64,000 bases of DNA from Neckera pumila (GCA_963969595.1 OZ018408.1:23743823-23807822), one strand, 5' to 3'. Counted from the stretch's first letter, positions 23,802-36,477 are shown. Program-made: numbers and translations. Notes: generated by a model from the sequence alone, not told the origin.

Positions 23802-25100
23802 CTAAGAGCAGCTCCACTCTTTCATTGAGAAGCGGCCTAACCTAAGGGAGGCAACCTCTTTTCTCATCACTTAACCCCTAAAGTCCCATTGTCCCTACGG
23901 GGGACAAAATGCATTTTGGGCAGGTTCCTATGAGCTCAATTTTTAATGAAACTTTCTGAAACTTTCCCATAAGATAGAAAAACTTATTAGCTTTTGGGGA
24001 ATGTAATTTTTATTTCAATCGGTGCCCGGGAGCAAAAGTTATGCCCAAATAAGCTCAAAACAGGGGAGAAGGGGCAGCAAAAAAATTTTGCAAAAAATTT
24101 AATTTAATTTTAAAATTTTTTTTTCCATATAGATTATATTTTTGCCTATTTGGGAAGCTTTGATTCATTTCATTTGGACTTTTTATGAGAAAGTTATGGA
24201 CAATCTTGTTTTTCGGGCAATGAGAGCATCTTCTTGAAAAAAACTTTTTCTTTCACTTTGAATGCTGATATCTTTCAATCCGTACGGTCAAACATCACAA
24301 AATTTTTACTACATGATCTGTAAAAAGTGTAGTATAAGATCCTACGGTTATTTTCTAAAAAAAAATAATTTTTCTCATCTTTTAGATGAACGCAACAAAA
24401 GTAGCAGTTTTGAGTGATTTTTGACAGAAAAATGGCCTTGGGACTTTAGGGGTTAAGCAGTTACACGTACTTGCTCGGTGGGTTTCTTCAGTGGGGAAAT
24501 TTTCCATGTGCAAAAAATAGAGTTTGAAAGGGTTCCGTAATTTTTCAGATTTTTATTTATTCAAAACAGAATTATGATGATTTTTTTAGCAGAGGATTCT
24601 ATTCTTCCCATACCGATGATACAGGGCTTGCTATTTTCAACCATGGGCTGAAAACCAAATCGACCAAGGGCTGGTTGCAATATCAAGAGATTTGTAGCCA
24701 ATTATAATGCACCACAATTGCCTCGGGAATCGCAGCATAATTAATCTCTTCCATCACCTAAATTCACGGAAAGAAAGTAGCATACATAGCCAGAACAGGG
24801 GGGTGATCAGGAATGGATTGCCTCCTATAGTTTATGGAGGGAAAAAAGCAAATGGCTTTGTAAAATGAGCCTTCAACTCTCCATTTTGATAGCCCCGTCC
24901 TCCTTCCTCCATTTCTTTCATTGAGCTTAGATTCTACTTATTAGATTATCTTTTTGTAATATTTTTTGAAACATCTAACAATTATATCAACTCCCACCAA
25001 TGAGATTGCAAAGTTGTTGGTAGAGCCAAGAAGGGCACTTGAGCCTGCAAAAAGCCATTTGGCAAGGTATTTTTTCAATGAAAGGATGGAGATGCTCTAA
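23802..25100. mobile_element. MITE, 'AAGAGCATCTC' family, copy 2, carrying a nested TTAA element
   Basis: The left end CTAAGAGCAGCTCCACTCTT continues TTCATTGA; the right end, read inward, is TTAGAGCATCTCCATCCTTT followed by CATTGA. Removing the nested element at 23871-24456 leaves an element of about 710 bp with no coding capacity. Confidence 0.65.
23871..24456. mobile_element. TTAA element, family B, best-preserved copy (586 bp)
   Basis: Both ends read TTAACCCCTAAAGTCCCA going inward (18 bp, exact), including an intact TTAA on each side. Just inside the left end is the palindrome-like GTCCCTACGGGGGAC. Family B copies share an internal GCAAAAGTTATG(C/A)-like block and, near the other end, TCAAAAANCACTCAAAA. 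Non-coding. The clean ends suggest it is the youngest copy here. Confidence 0.9.
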
Positions 25101-25960
25101 TCATTGACTAAACTTTGTATTGTTTCCTTGATTCATTGATAGCTATTCATTCATATGGTGTAGGGCTATGCTAGATTCAAATCTTGCTAAGGATGTAATG
25201 AAAAATTTGTAAAATAGGTCTAAAACTCGTTCAATTTTTGTAGAGATGGAAATTTTTTAAATTTTTGACATCAAAGGTGATTTTAGCTGGTGCAAATTTG
25301 AGTTTGAATGAAATGGGGCAGTGCGAAAATAATATCAGAGGAATGGACCAAAACATAACATTATTAACCTTCACTAGGGATTCCCTTTTGCTCCCTCCAA
25401 ACCAAGAGCCCACCAATGAGTTACATTTCAATCACTGACAGCATTTGTGTTCCTCAACCAATAAGATTGGCCATATTATAACTTAATTCTTCCCCCAAGG
25501 ATCTTGGGGGAATAATACCTCCACATGGGGGGAGGAACCAGAGCTAGTCAGCAATGTTATGAAGATTTTGAATTTGAGAGGATGAAACCGGTGACCTTTG
25601 GAGGAAAATTGCAACTGGGGAGCTCCCAAAATTACTTGTATAGTGAGAGGCTTGAGGGGGGAGGGCTCCCGCTTTGTTATTGTGCCTAGTACTGGAATTT
25701 TTCAGATATCGTGCCCTGGCAACAGAATTTGAAATATTGTGCCATGGCATCGTAATGAGGACATTGCGCTCTATAATGCGGATTAGTTTGTTAAGAGAGC
25801 CAACTGGATACTGCGTAACGAATTATCGCTGCACTCTACATTAATGTGAATTTCTTCTCTTTTTAGGCTAATGAAGGATTCCACTACAAAAGAGCATAAG
25901 TTACTGTAAGATGAATTTTGTAGGGTTTGTTTGTGTGAAACTTTAGCATGGTTTTGACCC
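25101..25960. other. Intergenic DNA, no gene recognised
   Basis: Two 66- and 68-codon minus frames (25231-25750) match no family. CCCAAGGATCTTGGGGG at about 25495 is a short imperfect palindrome. Confidence 0.35.
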
Positions 25961-25994
25961 TAATTAAGCCCTAAACCCTAGGCTGCCATCTTGT

Positions 25995-26120
25995 CAGTTC
26001 CCATGTGATCCTAAACAGAGTTTTTGAGTTCCCAGGAGATTCTAAACAGAGATTTTGAGTTGCCGAGGATCCTAAACAGAGTTTTTTGAGTTGCCAGGTG
26101 ATCCTAAACAGAGTTTTCGA
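25995..26120 (+). repeat. Tandem repeat, about 33-35 bp x 4
   Basis: Four units contain ATCCTAAACAGAG followed by TTTTTGAGTT(C/G)CC and small indels. The last unit is truncated. It is preceded by a short CCCTAAACCCTA stretch. Confidence 0.85.
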
Positions 26121-27000
26121 AGACTAATAGGACACTCAGAGCATTGAATTGGATTGCAAGTGTGTTCACACCAGTGTTGCAAGCAACTGCAACCCATTGT
26201 AAGTTATTTAAAGTGGGGGTACAATAATACTCTGTATTTCAAACTACCTGTTGTGCCATTCACAACATTCAAAGAATTCTGCATAATGTTGAGTACACTG
26301 GGGGCATTTGTTTGTCTTCCTCAATTAACATTCAATTCTTACATATGCAATCTTCCCCAATCAAGCATACCAAATTTCAATTTCAAATAAGCAAAACTCC
26401 ATCTCAGGTGAATTGTTTCATTGACTTATTCATGATTTTTCAATCAAGAATTATGCAAAAAATGACAGTTTTGGGGGTGCCCACCTTCTACTCCCTCCAT
26501 CCCAAAATGATTTTCTAGTTGCTCAAAATGATCGTTTTTTGTTCTTGAAGATTAATGAATAGATAACAACTTCCTTGAAGTACTTTGAAATGGGTTGAAA
26601 TAACATTATTCCTTTCAGCCATAACCCTCAAACATTTTGTCCAACTAGAAGATCATTCTGGGACGGAAAGAGCATCACACACAAGCATAGGCCTAACAAA
26701 TGCCACAATTGGAATCAACGGGGTTTTTTTTGACGATTTGTCGTCAAATTGCACCCAAATAATGGGCCTGGCACCAAGCCCATAAAACAAAATGGTACTA
26801 AAATGGCAAAAAGTGCCAGAAAACTTCAAAAATTTCTCATGGTTGCTCCATGCATGATTTTCAGGGTCCCCCCCCCCCCTTGTTCCAAGGTTAAAAATGA
26901 AAAATAAAGAAAGAAAACTGATTGAAAGAAAAATTTCAAGATTTTGTGGCGTAAGGAGTAAGGACACTTGGCCATTCCGGTAGAAGCCTTCTTTGGAAGG
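26121..27000. other. Intergenic DNA with a C12 run
   Basis: No gene recognised; frames of 66-118 codons on both strands oppose each other. A homopolymer of about 12 C lies at 26868-26879. Confidence 0.35.
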
Positions 27001-27009
27001 CATCATCAC

Positions 27010-27720
27010 ATCAGGGTTTGTTTTTTCGCACTGTAGAGCAACAATGAACCCCTGCGTGCCCTCTCAACAAAGGTGGATATCTGGAGGGAGCTGGACACAG
27101 TGGTGAAACGCTCTGACAGGTTATCCGAATCTCGTGATACATCGCCACAAAAAAAAACTCTGCATCACATGTGTTAAGTTATGTAAGCATTGGCCCCGAA
27201 GACTGCTTTCGCCTGTTTCATTTTTTCCCACACGGGTGGGGTGGGTGTCCCGTTAGATTTTTTCTCTGGCCGGCCACCAAAGCAGAGCTGAGCTGAGCCT
27301 CACCAACTTTCTTTCTCTGGGGCTTCCGTCTTGAGCTGCAACTGCAACAGCCATGCATGGCGGTGCGCTAGCTTCATCATCACAGAACTCAGCTACAGTA
27401 AAGTTAAGCTTTTGCCGCCCGCCCCCCTCTTCTCTCTCCCGTGAGGTGTGTTTCAGACTGTAGCAGATTCGCCGTCCTGCTGCTGCTGCCAAAAAGCCGG
27501 ACAGGCTGCTGCCTCTCTCTGCCTGCCTTGCTGCCTAGTTGAACAAGTCTGATATGCCGCCCCGGCGTCAGTTGATGTGAGCCTCTCCCTCTTGGCCACC
27601 ACCACCTCTTCGTCTGCTCCTTTTCGGATGGAAGTTAGGCTGTGGAGGTGGGTACCGCCTAAACTGACACCTTTTGCTACTGTGCCCAGTTGTTGCTATT
27701 AGTGGACTGGTCAAATTTAG
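27010..27720. other. Isolated GC-richer island, unknown
   Basis: The composition (CTG, CCG and GAG-rich, with TGCTGCTGCTGCC at about 27478) resembles the 5' region of a gene and stands out from the flanks. Frames of 64-79 codons on the minus strand end without a recognisable domain or convincing splice partner. It could be an orphan first exon or promoter. Confidence 0.3.
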
Positions 27721-27749
27721 TTTCATAAGCTCTTGTTGGCAAGGGAAAG

Positions 27750-29080
27750 GAGGTTCCAACACACCAAAGAACAGAGCATTTGGATACCGTATGCAAAAGT
27801 TATGGAAAACTGATCAATTTTGTTAAATTGGCGATATTCCACAACCCAAAAATTGAGACATATATATATATCTTCACAAAGGTCTAGTTGCATGCTACAA
27901 ACTAGAACATATGTAGATTTTTGTATGGGATGTGAACTTTGAACCATGTCAAAGTAATGGAATATTGCCAATTTGACAAAATTGATGTTTCTTTCTTAAG
28001 CCATTACAGAAGGGTCAAAGTTTGTGTTGGTAAGTTTTTGAAGGATTTTGTACCAAAGTATGTACAATACAACGGTTTGCAATGTGCCACGAATTTACGG
28101 TCAGAGCACCCAAAACCAACTATATACCTAATGGCGTAACTACTTTCAAGGGAAGGGAATGATTCTAAAACCTAAAACTAGGTAGACTATAGATAGCTTA
28201 TCATTTTTGGTCAACAAACAATAAGCTATCTATGTTCTATCTAGATTTAGGTTATAAAACTACCATGTCTAGAAAGTGACACCATTAGATACAGGTTGGT
28301 TTTGATGCTCCTACCGTAAGTAAACATTTGTGAACATGTGCCCAATTCTATGCATGAGTGACAAGTGTATTGATCATTGTAATTCTTTCTTAGGTGCTCA
28401 CATATGTGGAACACGTTACTTTCCAACAATTTGTGTTTCAATCATTCAATGTATAAAGAATAGCCTTAGAAAGAATTCATTCCAAGTTCACAACAAAAAA
28501 AACTATATATTGCTACAATTGAAAGTCAAAACACTGACATACATTGTAAGTCAATTGTCACTAAAGATGACTATGAACCTAGCGTGAACATCCCATCCGG
28601 CATGCAAAAACAACTAAAAAATGACTAATAGAATGTTTCTCATAATTTATCATAGAATAACAATGGAGGTTAAAAAATATTTAATTTTTTTAAAAAAGAA
28701 TAGAAAGCTTCATTGACATCCAATACAACATTTCCACAACCCCTCGCTAGTGGAAAAGTAGATGTGCATTGTAGTCTTTTTTTGGTGCAACTACTTCTCT
28801 ACTACCTTAGTTAATAAAACAAGTGGGCAAAACTTATTGATGAATTTCCAACTAATAAGCTGACAGATGAGAAATATTTCTTTTGTCTTTTATGACTATA
28901 TATTCAAGAAGAATTTGTTCAAAATGCCTATAACTCCCCAGATTAGCACTAGTTGTGCATGTCTCCAATGATTTAAAAAGCAATTGTATATATAGTAAAA
29001 AAATTCCATTCTCTTCTAATATTTGTCGAAAAAATGGTAGACCATTTGAACATAGAGAATTCAAGATTATAACATTTCAA
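27750..29080. other. AT-rich intergenic DNA, no gene recognised
   Basis: Contains AACATTTGGATACC-like and CAAAAGTTATG blocks also found at 31.87 and 37.62 kb, so part is dispersed repeat. The small frames on both strands have no known product. Confidence 0.35.
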
Positions 29081-29093
29081 TTTAGAAGAAAAT

Positions 29094-29245
29094 AAATTTT
29101 AGGCTCTACCTAACACGGTCAACATAGTTTAATCCCATATTGCCTAAGCGACCAAATATAGTTGCTCTAAAATTTTAGGCCCTACCTAACATGGTTAGCA
29201 TAGTTTAACCCCATACTACCTAAGCGACCAAATATAGTCGCTCCA
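29094..29245 (+). repeat. 76-bp tandem duplication
   Basis: Units 29094-29169 and 29170-29245 share AGGC(T/C)CTACCTAACA, CATAGTTTAA(T/C)CCCATA and CCTAAGCGACCAAATATAGT. Both start in an AAATTTTAGG block. Confidence 0.85.
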
Positions 29246-30330
29246 AAATTTCAGGCTCGTTTGGGCATGGGCAATTAAATTCCTTTGACCGGTTAAAAAT
29301 TTTTTACGAGCAATATTGAAGGTTAACTATTGGAAACTTTTATTTTTCACTAATAATGGTAAATATTTGATTTTTGAGAGGTCCTCAAAGGCATATATGT
29401 ATCATTAGTGGAAGAGTAAAGCTTGCAAATTTTACTTGATTTCCCGGCTTTGAACAAAGCTTGCCAATTTCACTTGATTTGAGATCTAAAAAGTTGTACT
29501 TATCTATTTGCTTTGAAAATGGTCCCAATGGAAAGAATAAAGTGTTTTCATGATTTTCCTGTTGAATATTAAAACATGCAAGTATTGATTTGGAGTTATT
29601 TACAGTTTCTACTTATCAAATAAAATTGTGTTTCAACAACTACAAGGTGGATTGTGTAATGAGTTTGATAGCTCTTCATTTGAACTTAAGTTTTTTAGAA
29701 GTGCATTTTAATATGCTAAAGCAATTTCAAATTATTCATGTCACATCCAACCCCCAAAAACTCTCATATGCAAATTTCTTAAACATTGTGGGGAAGGGCA
29801 GCATACTAAAAATAAGATACTTACATTTCTCTTGTTATAATCTCACAACTCCTATGCAATTTTACACTCAAAATTGGTAAGCACACTAATAAGCAAGCTC
29901 TCTAAACATCTATATGGTTAGATTTTGAAAAATAAACAATTTGCTTCATTAGAGATAACTATAAGCTCATGCTCTTTTTTCAAAGGAAAAAAACACTTGG
30001 AAAGGCTTAGGCACTTAAGGGCTAACTCAATTTTGTGGAGAAAGAAACACTATTTAATATTAGAAACTTGGACCATTGAGTAGGTAGATATGTGAGTTAT
30101 TTGCACATTAGTTTTCAAAGATAATCAAGGTGTTTAACATATACAAAAAATCTTGCACTAAAAGGATGTCCCTTCAAAGCAACCATATGGGCAAGATTTT
30201 AAATTTTTTGTGAGAATTTGTTTTTTGTGAGAATAAAAATTCCAAAGGTAAATACAAATCTTTTCTTTTCTTAATCAAGCACTAAAAAACAAAAAACAAA
30301 CATGTAATAAAGAAACTCATGAATTTACTT
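29246..30330. other. AT-rich intergenic DNA, no gene recognised
   Basis: A 96-codon plus frame (29590-29880) lacks any family signature. Confidence 0.35.
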
Positions 30331-30787
30331 TAGAATTTGTGCTAGTGATTCTAAAATTGTTCTAAAACTGCCGTTTTTCAATATATTGAGTGAAAATTGG
30401 AAAAAAAAAAGTTTTTTTTCATTTTCAACCACATGATATTTCTCTACACTATTGTAAGAATGTGAAAAAAAAATTCAGCTCATCTGGATTCATAGATTGC
30501 AAGATATAAGAATTCAAAATTAATAAAAGAAACTTCAAAGCTTACCTAATTGCTTGTCTAATTGCTTGCCATCTCTAGTAGCATGTTGCCCAGGATATCC
30601 CTAAACTTTTGAGCCCTATAGCTTTTGACTCGGGCACTCAGTTGAAAAAAAATTATATTTCCAGGAAGTTTATAGAAATGTGCATCTTTGATAAGAATTT
30701 CAATTTCACATGTTCAAATTGACTTCATAGTAATCTACCTGAGTTTCCAATTGTTCACGTGATAGACAATTGTCCTTTAGGGGCTAA
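30330..30787. mobile_element. TTAA element, family B, degraded inverted copy
   Basis: The right end read inward is TTTTAGCCCCTAAAGGACAA, and the next 200 bp match family B (GTGCCCGAGTCAAAAGCTAT against GTGCCCGGGAGCAAAAGTTA at 24.0 kb). The left terminus is eroded; only the internal similarity near 30.33-30.5 kb remains. Confidence 0.6.
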
Positions 30788-30910
30788 AACATGCCAGTAC
30801 TAATGTGGTTGCACCATAATTAGACTACTTAAAGAAATGTGCACAAAAGTATACATTCAACATTGAAAACACACCATTTCAATACGAATATCATTATATT
30901 TTCGATAGAC

Positions 30911-30912
<2 letters not shown>

Positions 30913-30958
<46 letters not shown>
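30913..30958. repeat. (TA)n microsatellite, about 23 units
   Basis: An uninterrupted TA run of about 46 bp. Confidence 0.95.
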
Positions 30959-30960
<2 letters not shown>

Positions 30961-31020
30961 ATAGATCTATTTTGTATTAAAAATGGACATCTTTAGTACA
31001 TCCTCACTAGATGTGGTTCA

Positions 31021-31572
31021 TCAACCCCTAAAAGACCAAGGGATAGTCCAGATTTCTAAAATTGTAAAGATGTGTTATAAAATGCAACTTAGGAGAATAA
31101 TTTAATGATGATTCTCAAACAGTAGTTGTAAATTATAATCCATAGATCACATTTGTATGGCTAGTAAGATCAACTAATATGCAAACCAATATTTTTTAAT
31201 AATATTTGAAGCCAAAAATTGATTGTAGATTGAGTATTTGTGATTTTTATAAGAAATTTTTTCCATTATGCTTGGTTAAGTGTTAAATTTGAGCATTGTA
31301 GTTTTTTAATTTTTTTTGTTATTCATGTCATTTTTAATGGATTATTTTTGAAATAAAAAAGCTATTTTTTGTGGCCAGATCTACCAATACCCTTTAAATT
31401 ACATAGTATTTGCAAAACAAATCTTTAGAATCTATATTATGCAAATGTTAAAGAATTAACAAAAAAATCTTCAAAAAAATTGAAGGATGAAGAAATGCAT
31501 TTTTGCATGTTTGGAATGTGTTTGTATTCATCTAGTGTTCAAAATTTGAATGCCTGGTCCTTTAGGGATTAA
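31021..31572. mobile_element. TTAA element, family A, copy 2 (552 bp, inverted)
   Basis: The right end read inward is TTAATCCCTAAAGGACCAGG, the same as the left end of the 14.36-kb copy. The left end is TCAACCCCTAAAAGACCAAG, with one substitution in the TTAA. Similarity to copy 1 extends over the whole body. Confidence 0.75.
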
Positions 31573-31676
31573 ATTTTTGGATAGGTAACAAAGAGAGAAT
31601 TTGTTTGAAGGTCTAGAGTTCAAAGAAAGATGCAGGTTACAATCAATACCTGTATTCAAGAATGATGAACTACAAG

Positions 31677-31778
31677 GGTTCATAGAATGATTTCTATGGT
31701 TAGGGTGGACTTAATGTAGGGACATCTAAATGTCCCTACATTAAGTCCACCCTAACCATAGAAATCATTCTATGAACC
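31677..31778. repeat. Perfect 49-bp-arm palindrome
   Basis: Bases 31677-31725 and 31730-31778 are exact inverted copies separated by only CTAA. Nothing longer in the window is this perfect. The centre reads TAGGGACATCTAAATGTCCC. Confidence 0.95.
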
Positions 31779-31779
31779 T

Positions 31780-32060
31780 AACATTTTTCTATTGCAAAAT
31801 TTCTATTAATAGGCCAATCAAAAATATTATATTCTCATTGGCAAGTGAAAGTACATTTCATTGTATCAAGAATGTAACATTTGGATACCATATACAAAAG
31901 TTATGAGGGATCAAAAGAATATGATGGATGTTTTAAAATTGTTTCTTAAACAATAGGTAAACTTTGATGAAGGAGATGTACATAATGGGTACATCTATTA
32001 AAGTGACATTTTTAGGTACTTGGTGTAGTGGGGTGTCTTTGCATTAGGTCCAACAGATCA
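31780..32060. repeat. Dispersed repeat shared with 37.5-37.8 kb
   Basis: Shares AAAAGTTA(T/C)GAGGGAT, AT(G/T)GATGTTNTAAAAT and GTACATCTATTNAAGTG(A/G)CA(C/T)TTT blocks in order with 37500-37795. No coding capacity. Confidence 0.6.
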
Positions 32061-33608
32061 AAACCATAATGGATATTTTTCCCCACCTATCATTACAAAT
32101 AGAACTATCATTGTACACTTTAAGAATTCGTAACTAGTTCTATATAATTCAAGATATATATGAATTAAGAGTTTGATATTTTTGTATGAAATTTTATTTC
32201 GTAAGGCAATAACTATTGCTGAATATTTTCAAATTTCAATCTTTAAAAATATAATTATTATGCCCACATTATAAATCTTTCCAACATCTTCTTATTGCAA
32301 AAATCACCCTAGGAATCCACATTCATTTGGTGTCCATTCAAAGTATGATGGACTTAGATAAACAATAAAAGACCAAATGCCGGAGTTTGTAAAACTCACA
32401 GGATGAAACTCCTTAAAGCACCAAGACTGGGGTTTGATGGAATTTGGTAATGTGTTTCTTTTGTATTATTTTTAGTTAAGCATTCTTGTGATACCCCTCA
32501 CACAACTGGGATTTACTTTATGATTAATTCTAATGTTTTGTAATAAATTCTCATTCTTTACTAAAAAAATAACAATCTAAATATCAATGCCTTTGAATAA
32601 TTATGCAATAAGGTAGAACAACCCAATGTTGCCAATTTCCTAATTTCCACATTTATTGAATCCTTCCATTTGCAGCAATCACCCACCATTCCATCCATTA
32701 CCAACAATCTTAACAACCCTTTAACATCATGACAATGTACTTGTACAGGGGACACGTCAACGTGTGGTTTAGCATGGGTCTACCCACACTTTACCAATTC
32801 TATCCCAACAAACTTTGAAAAACCACAAAAAATTCATTTGTTGTGGGAATGACTTGATTCTACTTGCAAATGATTCTACTCATCATTGGTGAAGTCTCAA
32901 AAGTATGCATGTGTACCATAATGCATGAATTTTGTGGCCAATCACCTTACTCTTTCAAGGGTGACTTGGTGACTTGGTCTCTACGGAACTTAGTTAGGGC
33001 AACTTCAATACAACGTTTTCCTTGGGAATCAAAGGACGATTCACATAAGTAGAATGACATGGTCAAAATTCCGAGCACAGGTTTAAATGATTCATGCTTG
33101 ATTGAAGCAAACTGAACCCAGAAAAACGTCAGTGCAATTGAAACCTAACTTACTGCAAGTCATTTCCCTTATATTTTATTTTGTCTAGAGGCCCAGTCTC
33201 ACGCCTACCGGATTTATCATTGACTGAATACTGGAATATGTAATTTTAGTTAATTTTAATAAATTAATCAGTTACTATTTTAAATTTTGTTATTATCACA
33301 ACACAATTCAATTAGTGTGCACTGCAGAAATAAAGCTAATTTGCAGTAATTAGGGACTTCTGTGAATACAGTATGCACATTACTGGTGGTATGGTAATTC
33401 AAAATATCTTACATAAAATCAATATTAATAAAGAAATCTATATTACTCTTGTATTATCCCACATAGTGTGATTTTCATCCAATATTCATCCAGTGTTCAT
33501 CCAGTGATCATCCAATGTTCATCCTTTTTAAATTTCCTTTCATCCAAATTTCATCCATACTAGTATGCCCTGTATTGTTGCCATAGTGAAAATAAAAGTA
33601 AAAATCAT
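32061..33608. other. AT-rich intergenic DNA, no gene recognised
   Basis: A short run of ATCCAGTGTTCATCCAGTGA-type 10-11-bp repeats lies at about 33477-33530. The 62- and 64-codon frames near 32.6-33.05 kb have no recognisable domain. Confidence 0.35.
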
Positions 33609-34503
33609 TTAAACCCCTATAAAGGACCAAATGCCATTTTTTGAAAATATAGCGATTTTAGGCAGCTTTCTACAACCAAAGTTTTTAAACTTTTGACTAC
33701 ATGGTTAAAAAGTTGCATGATATGTAATTTTCATTGGTCGGCGGGCAGTCCGGGCAGCTCAAAAAAATTCTTAAAAAATCATTTAAAATAATATATATAT
33801 CAAAATTGGTTCTTTAGATTTATATATAGGCGGGAAGCTTTGAATCATTCCATTTTTATTAATGAGAAAAAAGTTACGAGGATTCTTAGTTTGAAGGTAG
33901 CCATGGAATCTCTACTCTAAAATAAACCTCGAAGTCCTTTATTTGACTCAATTTTCAATATTTTTGAAAAAAAATAAAAATGTTAGGTGTAGATTGTTTA
34001 TTAAAACATTACAACTGTTGGGATTGGTTTTTTTCAATTCCATATCAAAAATTTTAACAATTTTGTATTTTGAATCATTCTCTACTTCTTTCTGCTTACT
34101 ATTTGTTTCCTATATGTTGTGCAATTCCAAATGATTTGAAATTTTTGAAGCATGTAGTTAACTTGCCGTGAAGAATGAATCCAAAGAGTAACCACCATTT
34201 TGGAAATTTTTTCATACACATGTGACCTTGTGAAGTGCAGCTGCCCGGATTTTTGCAAGGACAAAAAAAGGATTTTTGGAAGGACAAAAAAAGGATTTTT
34301 GTGTATTCAAACGTTATTATCTTGCAATCTATACGGTGAAAATTTCAGAAATTTTTTCCACAAATTTTCAAGCTAGTGTACTTCAAAATCCTATGGTTAC
34401 ATTTGTCCAAAAAAGGTTTTTTTCTAGAATTTGATACTTGTACTAGAAATGGCAGATTTGGAGTGGTTTTGGTGAAAACATAGTCTTGACCCTTAGGGGT
34501 AAA
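33609..34503. mobile_element. TTAA element, family B, long copy (895 bp)
   Basis: The left end is TTAAACCCCTATAAAGGACC; the right end read inward is TTTACCCCTAAGGGTCAAGA. Internal blocks match family B (GGGCAGTCCGGGCAGCTCAA; CCATAGGATTTTGAAGTACA). Frames at 33943-34287 are AT artefacts. Confidence 0.65.
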
Positions 34504-34784
34504 GATCCAAGAATAACTCAACAATCCAAAACTTTCTCACCATAGGATCCAAACGTCATGAATCAAAGTCCGCGCTTTCCTCCACACTGAGAGCTTTCCC
34601 CCAGTACCAAAAACATGATTGGAGGTTGCATAGTTCATGAGATCTCACCATAACAAACAAAACAAAACAAAACGTCTAACTAAAAGTATGGATATTTGCA
34701 CGAAATAAATTAAACTTATCCATGATTCATTCAATTAGTCAATTAGTGTAAGGGAGTCTTGTCTTCTTCAAACTTTCATTTTAG

Positions 34785-35202
34785 TTAACCCCTAAGTGGT
34801 TTCAAGGACACAATGTGTCCTTTGGATTTGTATATGACCTGTATTTGCCAAATTCCATGAAGTATTGGTCAAATATGTAAACTACAAAATTGAAGGTGTA
34901 ATAGTCATTGATTTCATATGTTTTTAGAAAGATATTGCAATGCTCGTTGTCGAACATGCAAAAGTGTGTATTTCTAGAGAAATACTTGTACTGAAGATAC
35001 AACTTCACAATATTTATAAAATTAGTAACATGTCCGATGTAGCCAGAAAGTGAGTAGTTTGATAGAAGACTTTAGTGAGCATTTAACAAAAAATAATAAA
35101 AAATTAAATGGATTATAAACCATTCACATGCAAGGCTATGTACATTGCACTTACCGTATGTAGAGATGCATTGAAAGACACCCAAAATCACTTAGGGGTT
35201 AA
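34785..35202. mobile_element. TTAA element, family C (418 bp)
   Basis: Both ends read TTAACCCCTAAGTG going inward, each with intact TTAA. GGACACAATGTGTCC, a perfect palindrome around one base, lies 21 bp inside the left end. The body is unlike families A and B, so the ends are conserved while the interior changes. Confidence 0.8.
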
Positions 35203-35874
35203 ATTAACTTGTGAAGTAGAAATTTGTTAGTCGTGCACCAAGCTATAGTATGAAATTGAACTTTGTGCCATGAAACCTCTTTTTTACTACCGGTAGTGAA
35301 TGCAAATGGAACATTTATCCCCTAAAATTCTTTTGCAGTTTGAATCCCATAAACAAAGAAAATGATCACTTTTGTGTCAAAACAATTCAATGAAAAGAAA
35401 TATAATGATGGAATTGTAACAATTAGATCTTAATCTCGACTTTATGTTGAACATATAATACAAAAGTGTCATAATCAAACTCATTACTATTTGTAAGATC
35501 TATGAGTTCTAAGTAGAATTGTCTTTTTCATTGTGTTTTATTGGGGGTATGCCAACTTTCAAATTCAATGAAATTTAGAGGATTTGAAATTCAATTTGCT
35601 TCTTTTAGAATGATGCACATACTTGGCTTGAAAACTAGCATACCAAAATTTTAGAGGTTGTATCTATTTTAAAAATCTCCATGCAAACTAGCATGTGCGT
35701 ACAAATTATATTCTGAAATTTGTTAAAAAGTGTGCATATAAAAATATAAATTATGTGTGTAACAAATTTAGAAGTGAAACCACAACAATCAACTAAAACC
35801 TCATAAACCACAATTTGGTTGCAAGGAATTTTAAGAATTAAATGAAAATCCCGATTGCAAGCTCTCCTTTCAAA
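35203..35874. other. AT-rich intergenic DNA, no gene recognised
   Basis: No frame or repeat with a clear identity. The stretch 35400-35650 resembles 6167-6430 (CTTCTTTTAGNATGNTNNANATACT), so it may be another old repeat. Confidence 0.3.
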
Positions 35875-35875
35875 C

Positions 35876-36477
35876 TAATCCCTAAAGGACAATCGTCCTT
35901 TGAACGGACAATTGAAGATTTGGATAGGTTTTTATGAAGTTGATTTGGTTGGATGTTCGAGAAATTTTGACACAAAGTGCAAATATGTACTTCCTTGCTA
36001 GAATCTAATTTTTTTTCCGATCGGGTGTCCAAATCAAGAGTTATGCTGTACTGAATTTTTCTGGCAACTTGGGCAGTGTGGGAATATTCGGGAAATCTTT
36101 TGCAAAAAAACTCATCAACTCTTGAAATTTGCCATGAATGTAACCTATATGATACAAGATGCAAATGTAAAAAAAAAAATAAGCATACATAGTGTAAGAG
36201 TCTCATTCTAGGAATTAAAGTCTGCTGGCTTTGTTGGACAAGGCTAAAAAAAAACTTTTTCTTCTAACTTCAAACATTATAATCTTTCAATTTGTGCGGT
36301 CAAAGTTTCTGAAATTTTTTCCATACATTCTTATAGTCTAGTGCAAACTTATGCGTTTGAATTTTGAAAAAAAACTTTTTTTTTTCATGTTTCATGTTTC
36401 ATCTTTTTCATTGCCCTAAAAAGTGGCAGTTTTTTTTAAATTTTGCCTGAAATGTGCCTCTGGGCTTTAGGGGTTCA
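35876..36477. mobile_element. TTAA element, family B copy with mutated ends
   Basis: The left end is CTAATCCCTAAAGGACAATC and the right end read inward TGAACCCCTAAAGCCCAGAG; both TTAA sites have one change. GTCCTTTGAACGGAC lies just inside the left end. The internal GATCGGGTGTCCAAATCAAG block is family B. Confidence 0.65.

Noticed and set aside
25967..25985. CCCTAAACCCTA as a telomere remnant
   Set aside because: Only about one and a half plant telomere units in ordinary intergenic DNA; too short to mean an interstitial telomere.
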